The position numbers were made by a program, and so were the translations under genes. Below the pieces are notes generated by a model that saw only the letters and a program-made list of their open reading frames with translations, was not told the origin of the DNA and ran no database searches. 64,000 bases of DNA from Voacanga thouarsii (lineage: Eukaryota > Streptophyta > Magnoliopsida > Gentianales > Apocynaceae). The stretch lies in the NCBI GenBank assembly GCA_026120185.1, contig JANUWF010001617.1:558001-622000 (forward strand), read 5' to 3'. Shown one piece after another: positions 36,944 to 49,486 of the stretch (positions are counted from its first letter, which is position 1; every line of letters begins with the position of its first letter).

Positions 36944-39900
36944 ATGGACGTTCGCCGGCGACCAGCAAATGCCAAACCACTCCTCTCGGCAAAAGACGCC
37001 GCCGGCGAACTGCCTCTCAAACCGCACAAGGCCCAAAACCTGCAACCCTCTTTGCCAAAAGCTTCCGATGCGCTGCCCTTGCCTTTATATCTGACCAATG
37101 GATTGTTCTTCACTTTGTTCTTCTCTGTTATGTACTTTCTTCTTACCAGGTGGCGCGAGAAGATCCGCAACTCCACTCCTCTCCATGTCGTCACGCTTTC
37201 TGAGCTTGCGGCTTTGGCCTCATTGATAGCCTCTGTCATTTATCTTTTGGGGTTCTTTGGGATTGACTTCGTTCAGTCCTTGATTTACAAGCCTAATCAT
37301 GAAGTTTGGGAAATTGAAGATGAGATTCTCATGGAGGAGGATAGCCGCAGCGGTACTTGCACCACCCTAGGTTGCACTGTTCCTCCTCCATCTGCACCCA
37401 AAGTAATCCCAATGGTTTCCCAGCAGCCCTCTAAGATAGCTATGACCATTACAGAGAAGCCTGCGCCTCTCATTACACCACAAGACTCGGAGGAAGATGA
37501 GGATATTATCAAAGCGGTTGTTTCTGGCAAAACAGCTTTGTATTCTCTCGAGTCAAAACTCGGGGACTGCAAGAGAGCAGCTGCAATTCGTAGGGAAGCG
37601 CTTCAGAGGATCACAGGAAAATCATTGGAGGGGCTACCTTTGGAGGGTTTTGATTACGAAGCTATTCTGGGGCAGTGCTGTGAGATGCCGGTGGGGTACG
37701 TGCAGTTGCCCGTGGGAATAGCTGGACCTTTGTTGCTTGATGGGAGAGAGTACATGGTGCCAATGGCAACAACAGAAGGGTGTTTGGTGGCTAGCACCAA
37801 CAGGGGTTGCAAAGCTATCCTTGCATCTGGTGGCGCAACCAGCATGTTACTGAGAGATGGTATGACTAGGGCGCCGGTGGTGAGGTTTGGCACAGCCAAG
37901 CGGGCCGCAGAACTCAAGTTCTTCGTGGAGGATCCCCTGAACTTTGAGACTCTTTCTGTGGTTTTCAACAAGTCAGTACATTCTTTCTTCTTTTGTTACC
38001 ATTTCCATTTCTTTTCATGTCATTTTACTGAGAGAATTAAAGACAAGATCTGATTCTGCTCTCTGCATTTTGCTTTCTCCCCTTTTCTCTTCTTTTGGGC
38101 GTTTTCCCCATTTCCTGAAACATCACCTTTCTTACTCTTTTTCATTGGTTGGTGGGTTGTGCACATCTAGTAAATCTCGGAACTTTGAATATTTCATAGT
38201 TTTGAGTTTTCAGTCATTTACTGTGTCTCTGTGTGTGTCGTGTGGTTGGTGAGGTCACAGATATATTCAAATAAGAGTTTTCTTGCAGTCGATCTCTGAC
38301 TTGGTACTTAAATTGTGTCTTTTATGTAGTGGGATATAACTTTCCTCCTTTCTGGACTTGATTAGTAATTTTTCCCTCGAAGTCAATAAATAAATACATG
38401 TTGAGGACCTTTTTGACTAAGAATTCTTGAAACTTCAAACTGTTCGGAATCTCATGCATGGATGCAAAATCACTACGCCGGAAGAATTTCTTAACAATTT
38501 TTTTTTCCTCTTTTTTCTAAAAGATATGATTTAGTAGGTCAATCTGCAATCTTGATGTACTTGGGTATCAGTGATTTGTGTGTTTGTTAACTAGATTATC
38601 TTGGGATGTTCACAGGTCGAGCAGATTTGCCAGATTACAAAGCATCCAGTGTGCAATGGCAGGGAAGAACTTGTACATTAGATTTAGCTGCAGCACTGGG
38701 GATGCAATGGGGATGAACATGGTGTCAAAGGGTGTACAAAACGTTCTTGATTTTCTCCAGAGTGATTTTCCTGATATGGATGTCATTGGCATTTCCGGTA
38801 CCCTATATTTCACTGCATTTCTAGTTTTTTCCTGAATTTTTCTTAGGAGTGTTTTCTTAATGGCAAAACTGTAACTGCAGGAAACTTCTGCGCGGACAAG
38901 AAACCTTCAGCAGTGAACTGGATTGAAGGAAGAGGGAAATCTGTAGTGTGTGAAGCTATTATAAAAGAAGAGGTCGTAAAGAAGGTATTGAAGACAGAAG
39001 TTGCTGCCTTGGTTGAGCTTAACATGATTAAAAATCTCACTGGATCTGCCATGGCTGGAGCCCTGGGTGGATTCAATGCCCATGCCAGCAATATAGTCTC
39101 TGCCGTGTATATAGCCACTGGCCAAGATCCTGCTCAGAATATAGAGAGCTCTCACTGTATCACTATGATGGAGGCCATCAATGATGGCAAGGATCTGCAT
39201 ATCTCTGTCAGCATGCCTTCTATTGAGGTAAAAATATGAGTTACTTTTGCATATAGTCCTTAGAGTTAGTTCTCTTTATTAGCAAAATGAAATAATAAGA
39301 GTAGTTTACTATTAAAATATGTTGAGCTATAGAAAACCTAGGTGGGGTTTGGAAATGAATTTGGAGATTGAGGCTTCATCAATGTCTGCAATTAAATATC
39401 ACCATTTCTTTGGATTTTAAAGTAACCGCATGCAGCTTTGGATTCTTCTGACTCAGAACAAATTTCAAAAGGATAAATAACTTGGTAAGCACAAAGTTGA
39501 ATCTTGCCAGACCGTAAGGTTCACATAAATAGAGGCCTGAAACTGTGCTTCTGCGAACCAGAGAACCTTTGCAGTAAAATCTTTAGCCCCTTCTCTCTCT
39601 CTCTCATGCATGTTATCTAGAAACCCATGTATTGGCCTTCCGGTGAGTAAGTGGCTGAAGTGACTGAAGTGTTGTTGTGATGGCTCGGCCTCCACTTGTA
39701 GGGTGAGAGTTTGAATCATGTCTTTGGCATAGATTTGGCCCCTTGTATCGATGGTTAAAGCCAATTTCAATTGGCTAATCATTGAGACATATTTGACGAT
39801 TTACTTCTTTTATAGTTCTAAGGGCGGGGCGGTGGGGCCCCTCAGGTGGGGTTAACATCCTTTGAGAAAGCCATGTTTTGTATTCTAAATTTGCACATGT

Positions 39901-40318
39901 TATTTACAATCCGTCAGATTGGATATTGTTTCTTTAAGGGCAATAGGAAATGTTTTCCAATTTCAGTCATCAAGCACAATCAGGATTCTTTGAATTCTTC
40001 TTTTTATTTATTTATTATTTTTGGTAAAAGGATTCTATGGTCTGATTTTGGCAATTTTTTTTGAAAATAATTCAGGTGGGTACAGTTGGTGGCGGTACTC
40101 AACTTGCATCTCAGTCAGCTTGCCTGAACTTACTTGGGGTGAAAGGTGCCAGCACAGTGTCACCAGGGGCAAATTCAAGACTCTTGGCCACCATTGTTGC
40201 TGGTTCAGTTCTTGCTGGGGAGCTCTCCCTCATGTCGGCCATTTCTGCAGGCCAGCTCGTGAGGAGCCATATGAAATACAACAGGTCTAGCAAGGATATA
40301 ACCAAGGTATCCTCTTAG
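36944..40318 (+). CDS. HMGR: 3-hydroxy-3-methylglutaryl-CoA reductase, four exons
   Basis: This ER membrane enzyme makes mevalonate from HMG-CoA with two NADPH, the committed step of the cytosolic isoprenoid pathway. Exons: 36944-37971, 38616-38797, 38881-39227 and 40076-40318; introns are GT-AG with phases 2, 1 and 0. The CDS is 1800 nt for 599 residues, the usual plant size. The start MDVRRRP is the plant hallmark, with an arginine ER-retention motif. Two membrane segments lie at about 47-68 and 83-110, followed by an acidic linker. Catalytic motifs are all present: [10 protein letters not shown] (247-256), TTEGCLVAS with Glu278, DAMGMNM (372-378), DKK with Lys410/411, [15 protein letters not shown] (521-528) and His584. 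Ser590 in NRSS matches the position of the SnRK1 phosphorylation site known in Arabidopsis HMGR1. There are no breaks; it is probably functional. Confidence 0.97.
39630..39790 (+). repeat. possible tRNA-derived SINE relic in HMGR intron 3
   Basis: Intron 3 (39228-40075) contains AGTGGCTGAAGTGACTGAAG, resembling an RNA polymerase III A box, and about 60 bp later GAGAGTTTGAATC, resembling a B box. No clear tail or flanking duplication was seen, so this is weak. Confidence 0.3.
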
Positions 40319-40990
40319 AGGGAGGGATAGTAAAACAGAAACATAACCCCTCCACCCCAACCCAACCTTGTAGCATATAGCCCGTAGCAGAATCCCCCAA
40401 TAACATTTTAAAAAACCCAAAAAAGAATGTTATAAAAATTAATAAAGAAATCTTGAAATAATATTCCATTTTAGTTCAAAAAAGGGGTGGTGAATAAAAA
40501 ATATAAACCCGTAAAAAAGGAAAATAGAAAAGGGTATATTGGTGGTGAATATCGTATGTGAGAAGAACAAATCAAAGAAGAAACAGACAAGCCAAATAAC
40601 ATCTGTTGCAGAGGAAGAGTCATGTGCTGCTGCTGTTGCTGCCGCTGCTCCTCTTTCTCTCTCTCTCTCTCTCTATTTCTTGGAAGAAATTGTCTCGAGT
40701 CATGGGGAACACTAGCAGGCTGGCTGGACTGTGGTCTGTTGGGAACGTAGCTGTTTATTACTCGAATTGTATCTGTATAATGCCATTTGGCATCAGGAAA
40801 TGGAAGAGAGGGAGGCAACGATGGTTTGGTGTCATTCATGTGCAGAGGAGGATTTACATTACTTTTCTATTCGATTTCTGTACCTTTGTTTGTTGTTAAC
40901 AGTGATTAGTTTGTAATTAAGGCAGAAAAGCATCTCAAAAAAAGAGACTCAGATCTGTCTTGAAGTTTGTTTTTTGTATACGAAAATGTT
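40319..40990 (+). other. probable 3' untranslated region of HMGR
   Basis: AATAAA at 40441-40446 is one possible polyadenylation signal, and T-rich, TTGTAATTAAG-type sequence near 40910-40980 could be a later site. A (CT)n run at about 40650-40673 lies between. The exact end cannot be read from genomic sequence. Confidence 0.4.
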
Positions 40991-41966
40991 TTAATCAGAT
41001 TCATTCATGCATTTTGCCATTTTCTTTTGGAATTATTTTATTTTATTTTTATATTACATTGTAACATTGATTACTTTTCAATCTTTAAATCAACATTATA
41101 ATTTTAACAAAAATAATTTAATCTTTTTATATTAAAATTCTTTAATTTTTTTAACGTAGCACTCATTTGAAAATCGAATGGTGTATTTTTCAATATTCAT
41201 GCTAATTAGTTTGTCAGTTTAATTATAGCCCATGAAATAGGTTAGCTGGAAACATAATGAAGTGTTGGGGGCGAAAAGGATATTAAAAAAGAGTATTGGG
41301 ATTAAAATACACATTTGCCAAAAATATAGACTTTCCAATTCTTAAATCTAACTCCATCCCATAATAGACTTTCCACATTCTAATATCATACACAAGAATT
41401 AAATGCTACAACTCATAGCAATGTAATATTGAGGTCATACATATAGTCATCTTAGAATTAACAACTAATTAAGTTGTTGAGAATTGATTCATAGTTCAAA
41501 AAACGGAAGTTCAATAACTAGTTCATTCTCTCCTAAAGGCAAAGTTTAAGAAGTCGAAGGTCAATATCTAATTCCTCCTCCACTTAACGTTAGTATAACA
41601 ATAATTATTAGGGAAGGATTAAATCTATATCTCTAAATTATAATTATCTTGTGTTATCATTATTATTATTACTAGGTTGATAACTCGTGCGTTGCACGGT
41701 TTGTTACATTATTAAGATTCAATGTATTGATATTCAATACATATATATTCCAAAATAAATTTAGATAATATTTAAAGAATTATAATTTCAATGTTTTAAT
41801 ATTAAATACATATATATTTTATTATTTAATTTAATTAATTACTTAATTAATTAAGATTTTAAATGAATTTAAATATAATTTTTCTTTTTCTTTTAAAAAA
41901 TGTTCATTTAGACATGTATCACCTTATGATACTTTCATCTGTCGTAACAGTAAGTTTCCTCTTCGA

Positions 41967-42026
<60 letters not shown>

Positions 42027-43189
42027 ATTAATTAAGAGCATTGTGATAAAATAAAATGTATTTATTTGATTTAAATGATATTTTTAATTAGTACCTAATT
42101 TATGTCACTAATATATTTAATTAACAAAATAAAAGTGATAAATTTTATTAGACAATAATATATAAATGGATAAATACGAATAAATAAAATATCCATTAGA
42201 GAGGGCAGATGAATATCCATTTGAATTTTGATAGAATAAAATGAAATTCAATCCATTTAAATTCTTTTAATAAAATAGGTTTATGTGAAAATATTTAAAT
42301 TAATGGTAGATATCCATTAATAATAGTTTCGAGATGCTCCTACACATAGGGAGAAAGAGTATGAGGATGCCTTAGGAATTTTTGAATCGTGCCCCTTTAT
42401 TGATAAAAAGCTATGCTACCCGTTCCTTTTAGATTAGGAAAACAGTTTCCAATTCTCAATACAATATAGAAAAGTTGTCTTTGTAAAACCAACCATACGG
42501 TTTTTACCTTTCATGATTTTTTCTCTTTAGTCCATAATGGCTATGTTAGGAAAATGTGAAAATGCCAATACATTGCGCTGGATAAAGAATTTTGCCATAG
42601 TCACCGCAGATATGGCTAGTGCTCAAATGGCCTCAGGGATATATTTTTGGGGTAGTTTTACATTTGATGCTCAAGATATTAAGTGGAGAGTCCCGTTTGT
42701 ATAAAATTTTAATAGCTCGACTCCCCCTCTGTGCCTCCCCTCCCCCTTCCTAAAAAAAAAAAATATAAAAGTCATAAATGTTTGTCAAAGGCTTAGCTTT
42801 GGCTAGCAAATGTTTGTCACCAAATCATAAATTTTCTAACTAAAACCCAGAAAATATTTGTACGCTACAGGATTCCTCTTTGGCGAGGAAATTTTTTGCT
42901 CACCATTTTTTCCTAACGAAAGGCTTAGGCTTTGTTAGGAAATTTTTGTCACGAACCATATATTTCCTAGCCAAAACACCCTTTTGGCGAGGAATTTTGA
43001 ATGCTAAACTTATGTAATACCCCTGTTTCCTCCCTTTTTAAACCCATTGCTTGACCCCCCAAACAAAGAGCCACTATCCACCCTATAATTTCCTTCCTTT
43101 TTATCTTTCAGTAATCAAGCTTTTATTGCATTTGTTCTTCCTGATGAAAATATCAAGTTCAGAACAATCAGAAATCAGCTCTTTCAGCA
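40991..43189. other. intergenic DNA with microsatellite and repeat remnants
   Basis: No gene recognised. ACTCGTGCGTTGCACGG near 41684-41700 matches a motif I remember as frequent at ends of dispersed plant repeats. A long (TA)n lies at 41969-42023. Between 42780 and 43005, GGCTAGCAAATGTTTGTCAC-like and GGCGAGGAAATTTTT-like motifs recur in both orientations, resembling a degraded subterminal repeat region of a DNA transposon. Confidence 0.5.
41969..42023. repeat. (TA)n microsatellite, about 55 bp
   Basis: An uninterrupted TA dinucleotide array in AT-rich DNA. Confidence 0.97.
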
Positions 43190-43195
43190 TCAACA

Positions 43196-43556
43196 TACTG
43201 TGGTACTACTACATGTGGTGACAAAGAAATCAGATATCCATTCTGGAAGATTGATGACACCACCTCAATTCAATATTGTGGCTATCCTGGCTTTGGCATC
43301 CCTTGTTCATCCTCTAATGAATCAATCATTTATCTCTTGGTAACGATTTCTTTGTTGAAGATATATATTATGAAAACTGCACGATGAAGTTGGTTGATAT
43401 TGATGTTACGAAGAATCAAGATTGCCCCAGAGCACGACACAACCTTACTCTTGGTCAACTACCATTGTCGTTCAACTCCCCGATGGATTTCAACCTGACT
43501 TTCTACTTCAATTGCACTGATATTGATGTTCAGAAGCCACAATGTTCAGAATCTTA
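43196..43556 (+). pseudogene. fragment of a WAK/LRK10L-type receptor kinase ectodomain
   Basis: From 43196 the frame reads YCGTTTCGDKEIRYPFWKID, then CGYPGFGIPC: the cysteine pattern and RYPFW signature of the galacturonan-binding GUB_WAK domain of wall-associated and LRK10-like receptor kinases. Near 43340 the frame shifts; it continues GNDFFVEDIYYENCTMKLVD and ends with [18 protein letters not shown] before a TAA at about 43557. The receptor's C-terminal WAK_assoc region, membrane segment and kinase are not found intact, although 43560-43790 may hold a more degraded continuation. A start codon in frame is missing. It is a truncated gene relic, not a working receptor. Confidence 0.78.
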
Positions 43557-44584
43557 AAATCTTTGAATCCCACATTATTCCAAAGCTTCTAAATGACTCT
43601 TGAGTGCTTTTTGCGGCTAGCTTCGAATCTTGTTTGCTTTTAGCCCCAATAGAGACCATCTTTCCAGAGGCAAAAATCAAAGTCGTGGTTTTTGTTTCCC
43701 TTATCCTCATGATGATTGCGGCAAAACGCTTTGGATTGTACTCTATATTTCGGGATTGTTAAAATCAGTTGTGATGATTGTGAAGAGCAATTGACAGTAA
43801 ATAGTAGATTATCAAACTTTGAACGTGATTAATCTTATCGAGCAATGAAAAGACATGTTGAAATTCAGATAACTTTCGTCTCAATCTATTTGGATTCAAT
43901 GAATTTAGTTTAGATGGATAACTTTCATATTTATAAAAAAAAAGTATTAAAAAAATCTCACAGTGTCATCAGCAATTCAAAATACCCATGTGTCAATATA
44001 GGAAGTATCATGTGTCGCTATGGGGTACTTTCATAGCTACTTATATATATATTTGACTCTTCTATTTTCAAATTATTAATTTTTTATTCCTAAACTAATC
44101 CTTTTAATTAAAAAAAGGTTATAAGAATCACAAAAAAAAAAAAAAAGCAAAACACTTCATCTGTTTGCATATTAAAAAATTGTTAGTAACAACACACTAC
44201 CAGAATATGCCATATATAAAATGATAATGAAGCATGCTATTTGTTTTAAAATTTCCAATTCAAATAGTTAGCATATTACGGTCTACAAGTCATCCAGTGC
44301 AATTTGTTAACTTTCAATTTTGTTTATCTTTTTCATATAGCAATATTTGACAGTCTTGTCATCAGCATCAATATTGTGTGTAGAGGTCCATTTCATACCA
44401 TATATGCAACTTTTTTCCTTTCTAGTGATCAAAAGGATTGAAGAAGGATTTATGATTGAATTCCAATTGAAGTTGGTGAAGGAGGGGAAGGGTTGGAGGA
44501 AACTTTGTGTTCTGTGGTACATCTGAACGGGGGGAGGGAGAAAATTTTATTAACCCTGGCATATCACTTTAACACAGTAATGTA
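43557..44584. other. intergenic DNA
   Basis: The first about 230 bp may continue the broken receptor ectodomain. The rest is AT-rich with no recognised feature. Confidence 0.5.
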
Positions 44585-44589
44585 TCTTT

Positions 44590-46121
44590 TGTTAGGATTC
44601 GTAGACTCCTAAATGCGAAAAACATCTACGAATCCCTTCCAAGGATCCAAATAAACGATTAAAAAGATCGTAAGTTTGTAGAATTAACTCTGTTTGGTGT
44701 AATCGATATCATTCAATTCCAATTCTGTTACTGTATGTGCAACTCGAACAATCACCAGACGCTGCAGTGTGCGAACGTCCTCTATCGGATACACATCGCG
44801 AACTCACTCATTACCCGGGGAGTGCTAACGCCTAGGGTTTGAGAGGTTTTTTTTCTTTTTTTTCTGATCAATAGAGGCACGAATATTCTCAACAGAAATT
44901 GGCACACCCAAGAAGACGGCTAGGGTTTTCTTAAAAACCATCTCTGAACCTCTTAAAGTCCAACCCTAATAATATCTTATCATATTTTAATTTAAATTCA
45001 AATTAAATTAAAACTGATATGATAAGATTCTGCCATTATCTCGATAATTTAACTAATTAATTTACCGAGTCAGATTCTTATAATCTGGACATCATCCAGA
45101 TATATTGAATGTGAACATATTTCCAAATTCATTGTATCTGGTAAATTTTCAAAGTTCGATTAACTTAGACATATTTCCAAATTCATCGAATCTGGTCACT
45201 AGAAAAATAACCTAACAAATTCGCTTATTGTGTGACCCTATAGGTTCATTTAACACTGGTAGTGTGCATAAATCATATTTAAATGGCCCACAAGTTATAA
45301 GCGGTTTCTAACAAAACATTATAACTATCCAGGTTAAATGAAGATCGGTGATCTCTTTGAACCAAACCATAATTTTATATTTAGTCATTTTGTCACACGG
45401 TATCTAGATTAAGCATAAGGCACGGAGCATGTCATCCTTATTAAGCTTAATCAATTATTTCTTAATTTCATAGTAGACTGTTCAAGCAAATGATATCAAT
45501 ATCTTAGATTGATATATTTGAGCACGGTCGTTCATTTTAACAATCTAACTTATCAAGGGGCCCATGGATATCTCTCTCATAATTGAGAGGGACAAATTCC
45601 TTCACTATCAATCATATTCCTCTCATTGATTTATTCTATATCCAACAGTAGTCTAATTTATTATCTGATTAAAGACAACTTTAGATAACGTCAAAATACA
45701 GAATTTATCAAGTATGAAACTGTGATGAATTTAGGTCGAATGACTTTTAATATTATTATGGCTAGAAAGTACTTATGACATATTCCATGAAGTACTCTCA
45801 CAGTGGGTCATGTCCAATACAATGTTCTCTAACATTTATTTATGTTTTGACTTGATATCACAAATATCCATGACCAATAAAATATAGTCATCCAATCACA
45901 AACATACTAATCTTAATTTATTATTGTTCCAATAATAATAAACGATCAGGGACAGATTTAGAATAGTTATTGTATTCATTGTTGGGTTTTACTGTCAAGT
46001 CACGTATTTGATGACCACAAAACAAAACATACTATTCATGGAAAGGAAAGCCTCATATTATTATATAAAACATAACGACAATAATATAAGTACAAATTGA
46101 CTCTAGGGCATATCCCCAACA
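44590..46121 (-). mobile_element. solo LTR of a copia-type retrotransposon (1532 bp)
   Basis: On the minus strand it begins TGTTGGGGATATGCCCTAGA, an LTR start shared by many plant copia families, and ends ...CGAATCCTAACA. Direct repeats TCTTT flank it exactly (44585-44589 and 46122-46126). No polypurine tract, primer-binding site or coding sequence adjoins either end, so the internal part has been lost by recombination between two LTRs. The interior is AT-rich and non-coding, as expected. Confidence 0.9.
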
Positions 46122-46499
46122 TCTTTCCATCTTCTCAAGCTAGAAAACTATAAAAAAGTCTTAGAAAGAAAAACTCAGAATTTCTGACAAACAATTTTCT
46201 ATTCGAGCAAAAGCTTTGTGAGTGCTTAGTCCTATAGCAAAGGGAAATTCATCAAAGATCAAAATTGAATAAGTAATGAGATGTAGGTAATACAAGATTG
46301 CCATCACATAATTAGTTCTTGATAAGGTGGGAACTTAAGCAACAAATTTGTCAATTGTTCTTGAAAGAATAATACATATTTAATTACTTTATTTATTGAT
46401 CAAAATAGTTAGTTTAATACAACAACAAACAACAAATTAAGTTTTAGTTCCAAGAAACTTGGGGCCGGATACATGAACCAATATCAGGCTATGTGTGGT

Positions 46500-47354
46500 C
46501 ATCCACATGAATCATCTCTCTCCACTTCCTTCTATCGACCGTTATACTTTCATCCAAATCTAACAAAGACATATCTCTCATAATCACCTCTATATATGTC
46601 ATTTTAGACCTGCCTTTACCTCTATCTAACATATCCTGCCTCTCTCCCTCAATCCTCTTAACAGGTGCATCCCTCGATCTTCTCTATACATGTCCAAACC
46701 AACGCAAACAACTTTCTCTCATCTTCTCCTCAATATATGCCACTCTCACATTTTCCCTAATGGTCTGATTTCTGACTCTATCCTTTCTAATATATCCACA
46801 TATCCACCGTAGCATACGCATCTCAGTCATTTTGTGAATATGACACTTTTTAATTGCCCAACATTCCGTGTCATATAACAAAGTAGGTCTTACGGCTGTT
46901 CTATAGAACTTTCGCTTTAGGCTCAAGGTATATTACGATCATATAGAATACCAGTCGCACTCCTCCATTTTAACCAACTCGCCGTAACTCGGTGTACAAC
47001 GTTGCCATCGAACTCTCCGTCTTTCTAAATAATAGATCTTAGATATCGGAAGCAATCACTTACTGGTATATCTCTACCATCAAATGTACAATCTGAGCTA
47101 TATTTCTACTACTACTACTAAACTTGCATTTCATATACTTCGTTTTATTCTTACTAATTCTGAAATCATTGGATTCTAATATATGTCCCTACAACTCCAA
47201 TTTAGCATTTACACCAATTCTAATCTCATCAATCAATATAATATCATTAGCAAACAATATACACTATGGCACAACCTCCTATAAAGTGTAAGTCAACTCG
47301 TCCATAATGGCCACAAAGAGAAAAGGGTTAAGCGTTGATCCATGATGCACCCAG
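46500..47354 (-). pseudogene. LINE reverse transcriptase, C-terminal half
   Basis: The minus strand from the break reads HHGSTLNPFLF, IMDELTYTL, then the active-site box FAND at 47254-47243 where FADD is expected, so one catalytic aspartate is replaced. Downstream come [20 protein letters not shown] and [17 protein letters not shown] (46926-46760) and CLRWFGHV, the conserved C-terminal region of plant RTE proteins. Several stops and shifts separate these pieces. Confidence 0.88.
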
Positions 47355-49481
47355 TGAAGGATTGACAGTGAATAGAGCATGCATACGAGATGAACAAAAA
47401 ATGAAAGAAAAACATTAAACATGGTATGGCAGCATTGAGGCATGAAAAACGTACCTCTTGAAGCTTTAAGCCTTGAAGAATAAGGATGAATCAATCGAAG
47501 CTCAAGAACAACTTCTTTCTTCTCCGGTGAATAGAAGCTTCAGTGCAACACAATCCGGTTCTTTCTTCTCCTCCGATGCAATGCCTAGCTTTTCAATTCT
47601 CATAATATGACCACAACCTAATCACTTTGGTGAGCAAGGAAAATGGGTAGAAGAAAAACTTCTCAGAGAATTTTTTTCCTTCACTTTACTGGATTCCTTG
47701 TCTTGGCTTCATATATATAAACGAGACAATCCAGACTGATGGCTCTTGATTTCTTCTGATATGATCAAATCCAGAAGTCAGAAAATCAAGAGACACATGC
47801 ACCCTTTCGATTGGCTTCCTTTGGTTTAAATGTAAAATCAAAAGCCAGAAGAAGAAAAGGCACGAGAGAGGGAGGAAAAAAAATTTTCCAAAATTTTTAT
47901 TTTTTTATTTTTTTATTTTTTATTTTTCCACACAGAAAATCAAAAGTCGTGAAACCAAAAATAATTATTTTGACAAAAATAATATTTTCAGAATTTAATA
48001 CTCGAATATTATTTACAAAATAAATTTTGGCTTTACCCTAAACTCTTTTGAACTGTTTCTAGAAAAATCCTATGGTTCAGGCTATTGGGCCAAAATAATA
48101 TTTATTATTTTTCTTGGACCCGAAAAATTCAAAATAATAAACATTAATTATTTTTCTTGGAATTAAATAAATAACCCAATAAATAATTAATGAACCCAAA
48201 TGAACCAAAAATAATTAAACTTTAATTATTTATTTCTTGGAATTTAATTAAATAAATAACCCAATAAATAATCAAGTAATAATTATTTTCCTTTAGTTTA
48301 AATCCTGGTTAATTTTATAATTATTCAAACTGGACCTAGGTCCTGAATAATTAATTAACCAATTAAACCAGATAATAAATTTCTCTCTATTTATTTTATT
48401 TCCAATCCAATAATAAATTAGATTTCTTGAATAAAATAAAATCCTCTCAACTGAGAACATTTTCTCAATCCAAAAATTAATTAGGACTTACGAGCTATTT
48501 CGATGACCAAAAAGACACATCACCTTGGTTACTAAAATGACTAAAATATCCCTACTATATAAATAGATGTATTTTGAATTTTAAATATTTCATAATATCA
48601 CTATAAGAAAATATTGACCCTAAGGATAATGCTGCATTAGCAAAGTCTGCAACCTACTGGTGAAATGACTAAAATACCCCTCTACACATCGCCGTACATT
48701 TAGAGAGGAAGAAGTGTACTAACACTTCTCTAAATGATATCTACCATCCTTAGGCTTCTAGTCCAATGATCCCTGACTTCCTGGAGTGTTTCCGCTTTCC
48801 AATGGAGCTACCCTAAAGCTAATATCCAAGTCATGTTTCCCAAGGCCCTGGATATTTAGATCACTCAGACAACTACAAGGGGCAATATGGTGTAGAAACT
48901 ATCTTGTACAAGTCTATCTTAACTAACTAGTCACACATACCCAACATGCAAGTTTATTGGCCCTACTATAGAACCTCAACTATAGCATATCAAAGTATAT
49001 GCTTCCAGCTTCGTCAAACCACCAACTCATACTCAAGTCATAGAGTATTAGTCCACGCTGTAGCGGTAGTAGTCTAGGATTCTACCATATAGTATTTTTA
49101 GAAACCACTATTACAGGTCCTATTCTACGTATTCGGAATACGCTTATATTATGAAGTGAGTGGACTACTCATTGGTTAAAAGTAAGCCAATCCCCATTTG
49201 AAATCTATAACATAATAACCTAAACATGATGAGATTCTCATTCTCATTAATCGGTTAAGAACAACCGTTTATGTGTTTAAATAACCCATGATTCATACCT
49301 TACTGTGAAAGACCTCCATTCACATGGTTCATTAATTTAAACACAATGGATTTTTTCCAATCGAAATTGTGCGCAAATAAAGAAAATAAATTCGCAAACG
49401 ATTTCCGACAAATAAATTCTTTTGTTACAATATTCGATATTTACACCAGAAAATTAGTCTAAGAAGGCATATATTCCAACA
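47355..49481 (-). mobile_element. solo LTR (about 2.1 kb) inserted in the LINE reverse transcriptase
   Basis: On the minus strand it begins TGTTGGAATATATGCC and ends CAATCCTTCA (TG...CA). Removing it rejoins the RT reading ...TIGV and HHGST. The flanks are CCCAG on the left and CCCCG on the right, a 5-bp duplication with one later substitution; alternatively the duplication is CACCC with ends two bases inward. A TATA-like TTATATATATG lies near 47710-47720 on the minus strand, placing U3 on the right. No coding or priming sites are seen, so it is best read as a solo LTR; copia or gypsy cannot be decided. Confidence 0.78.
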
Positions 49482-49486
49482 CCCCG

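Noticed and set aside
36739..37203. Open frame overlapping the start of HMG-CoA reductase in another frame
   Set aside because: Its ATG lies upstream of the probable TATA box, so it would not be transcribed, and its peptide shows no family features.
40061..40318. Continuation of HMGR beyond TAG at 40318 by a further intron at AAG/GTATCC
   Set aside because: The C-terminus after NRSSKDITK already has the usual plant length and no coding exon follows downstream.
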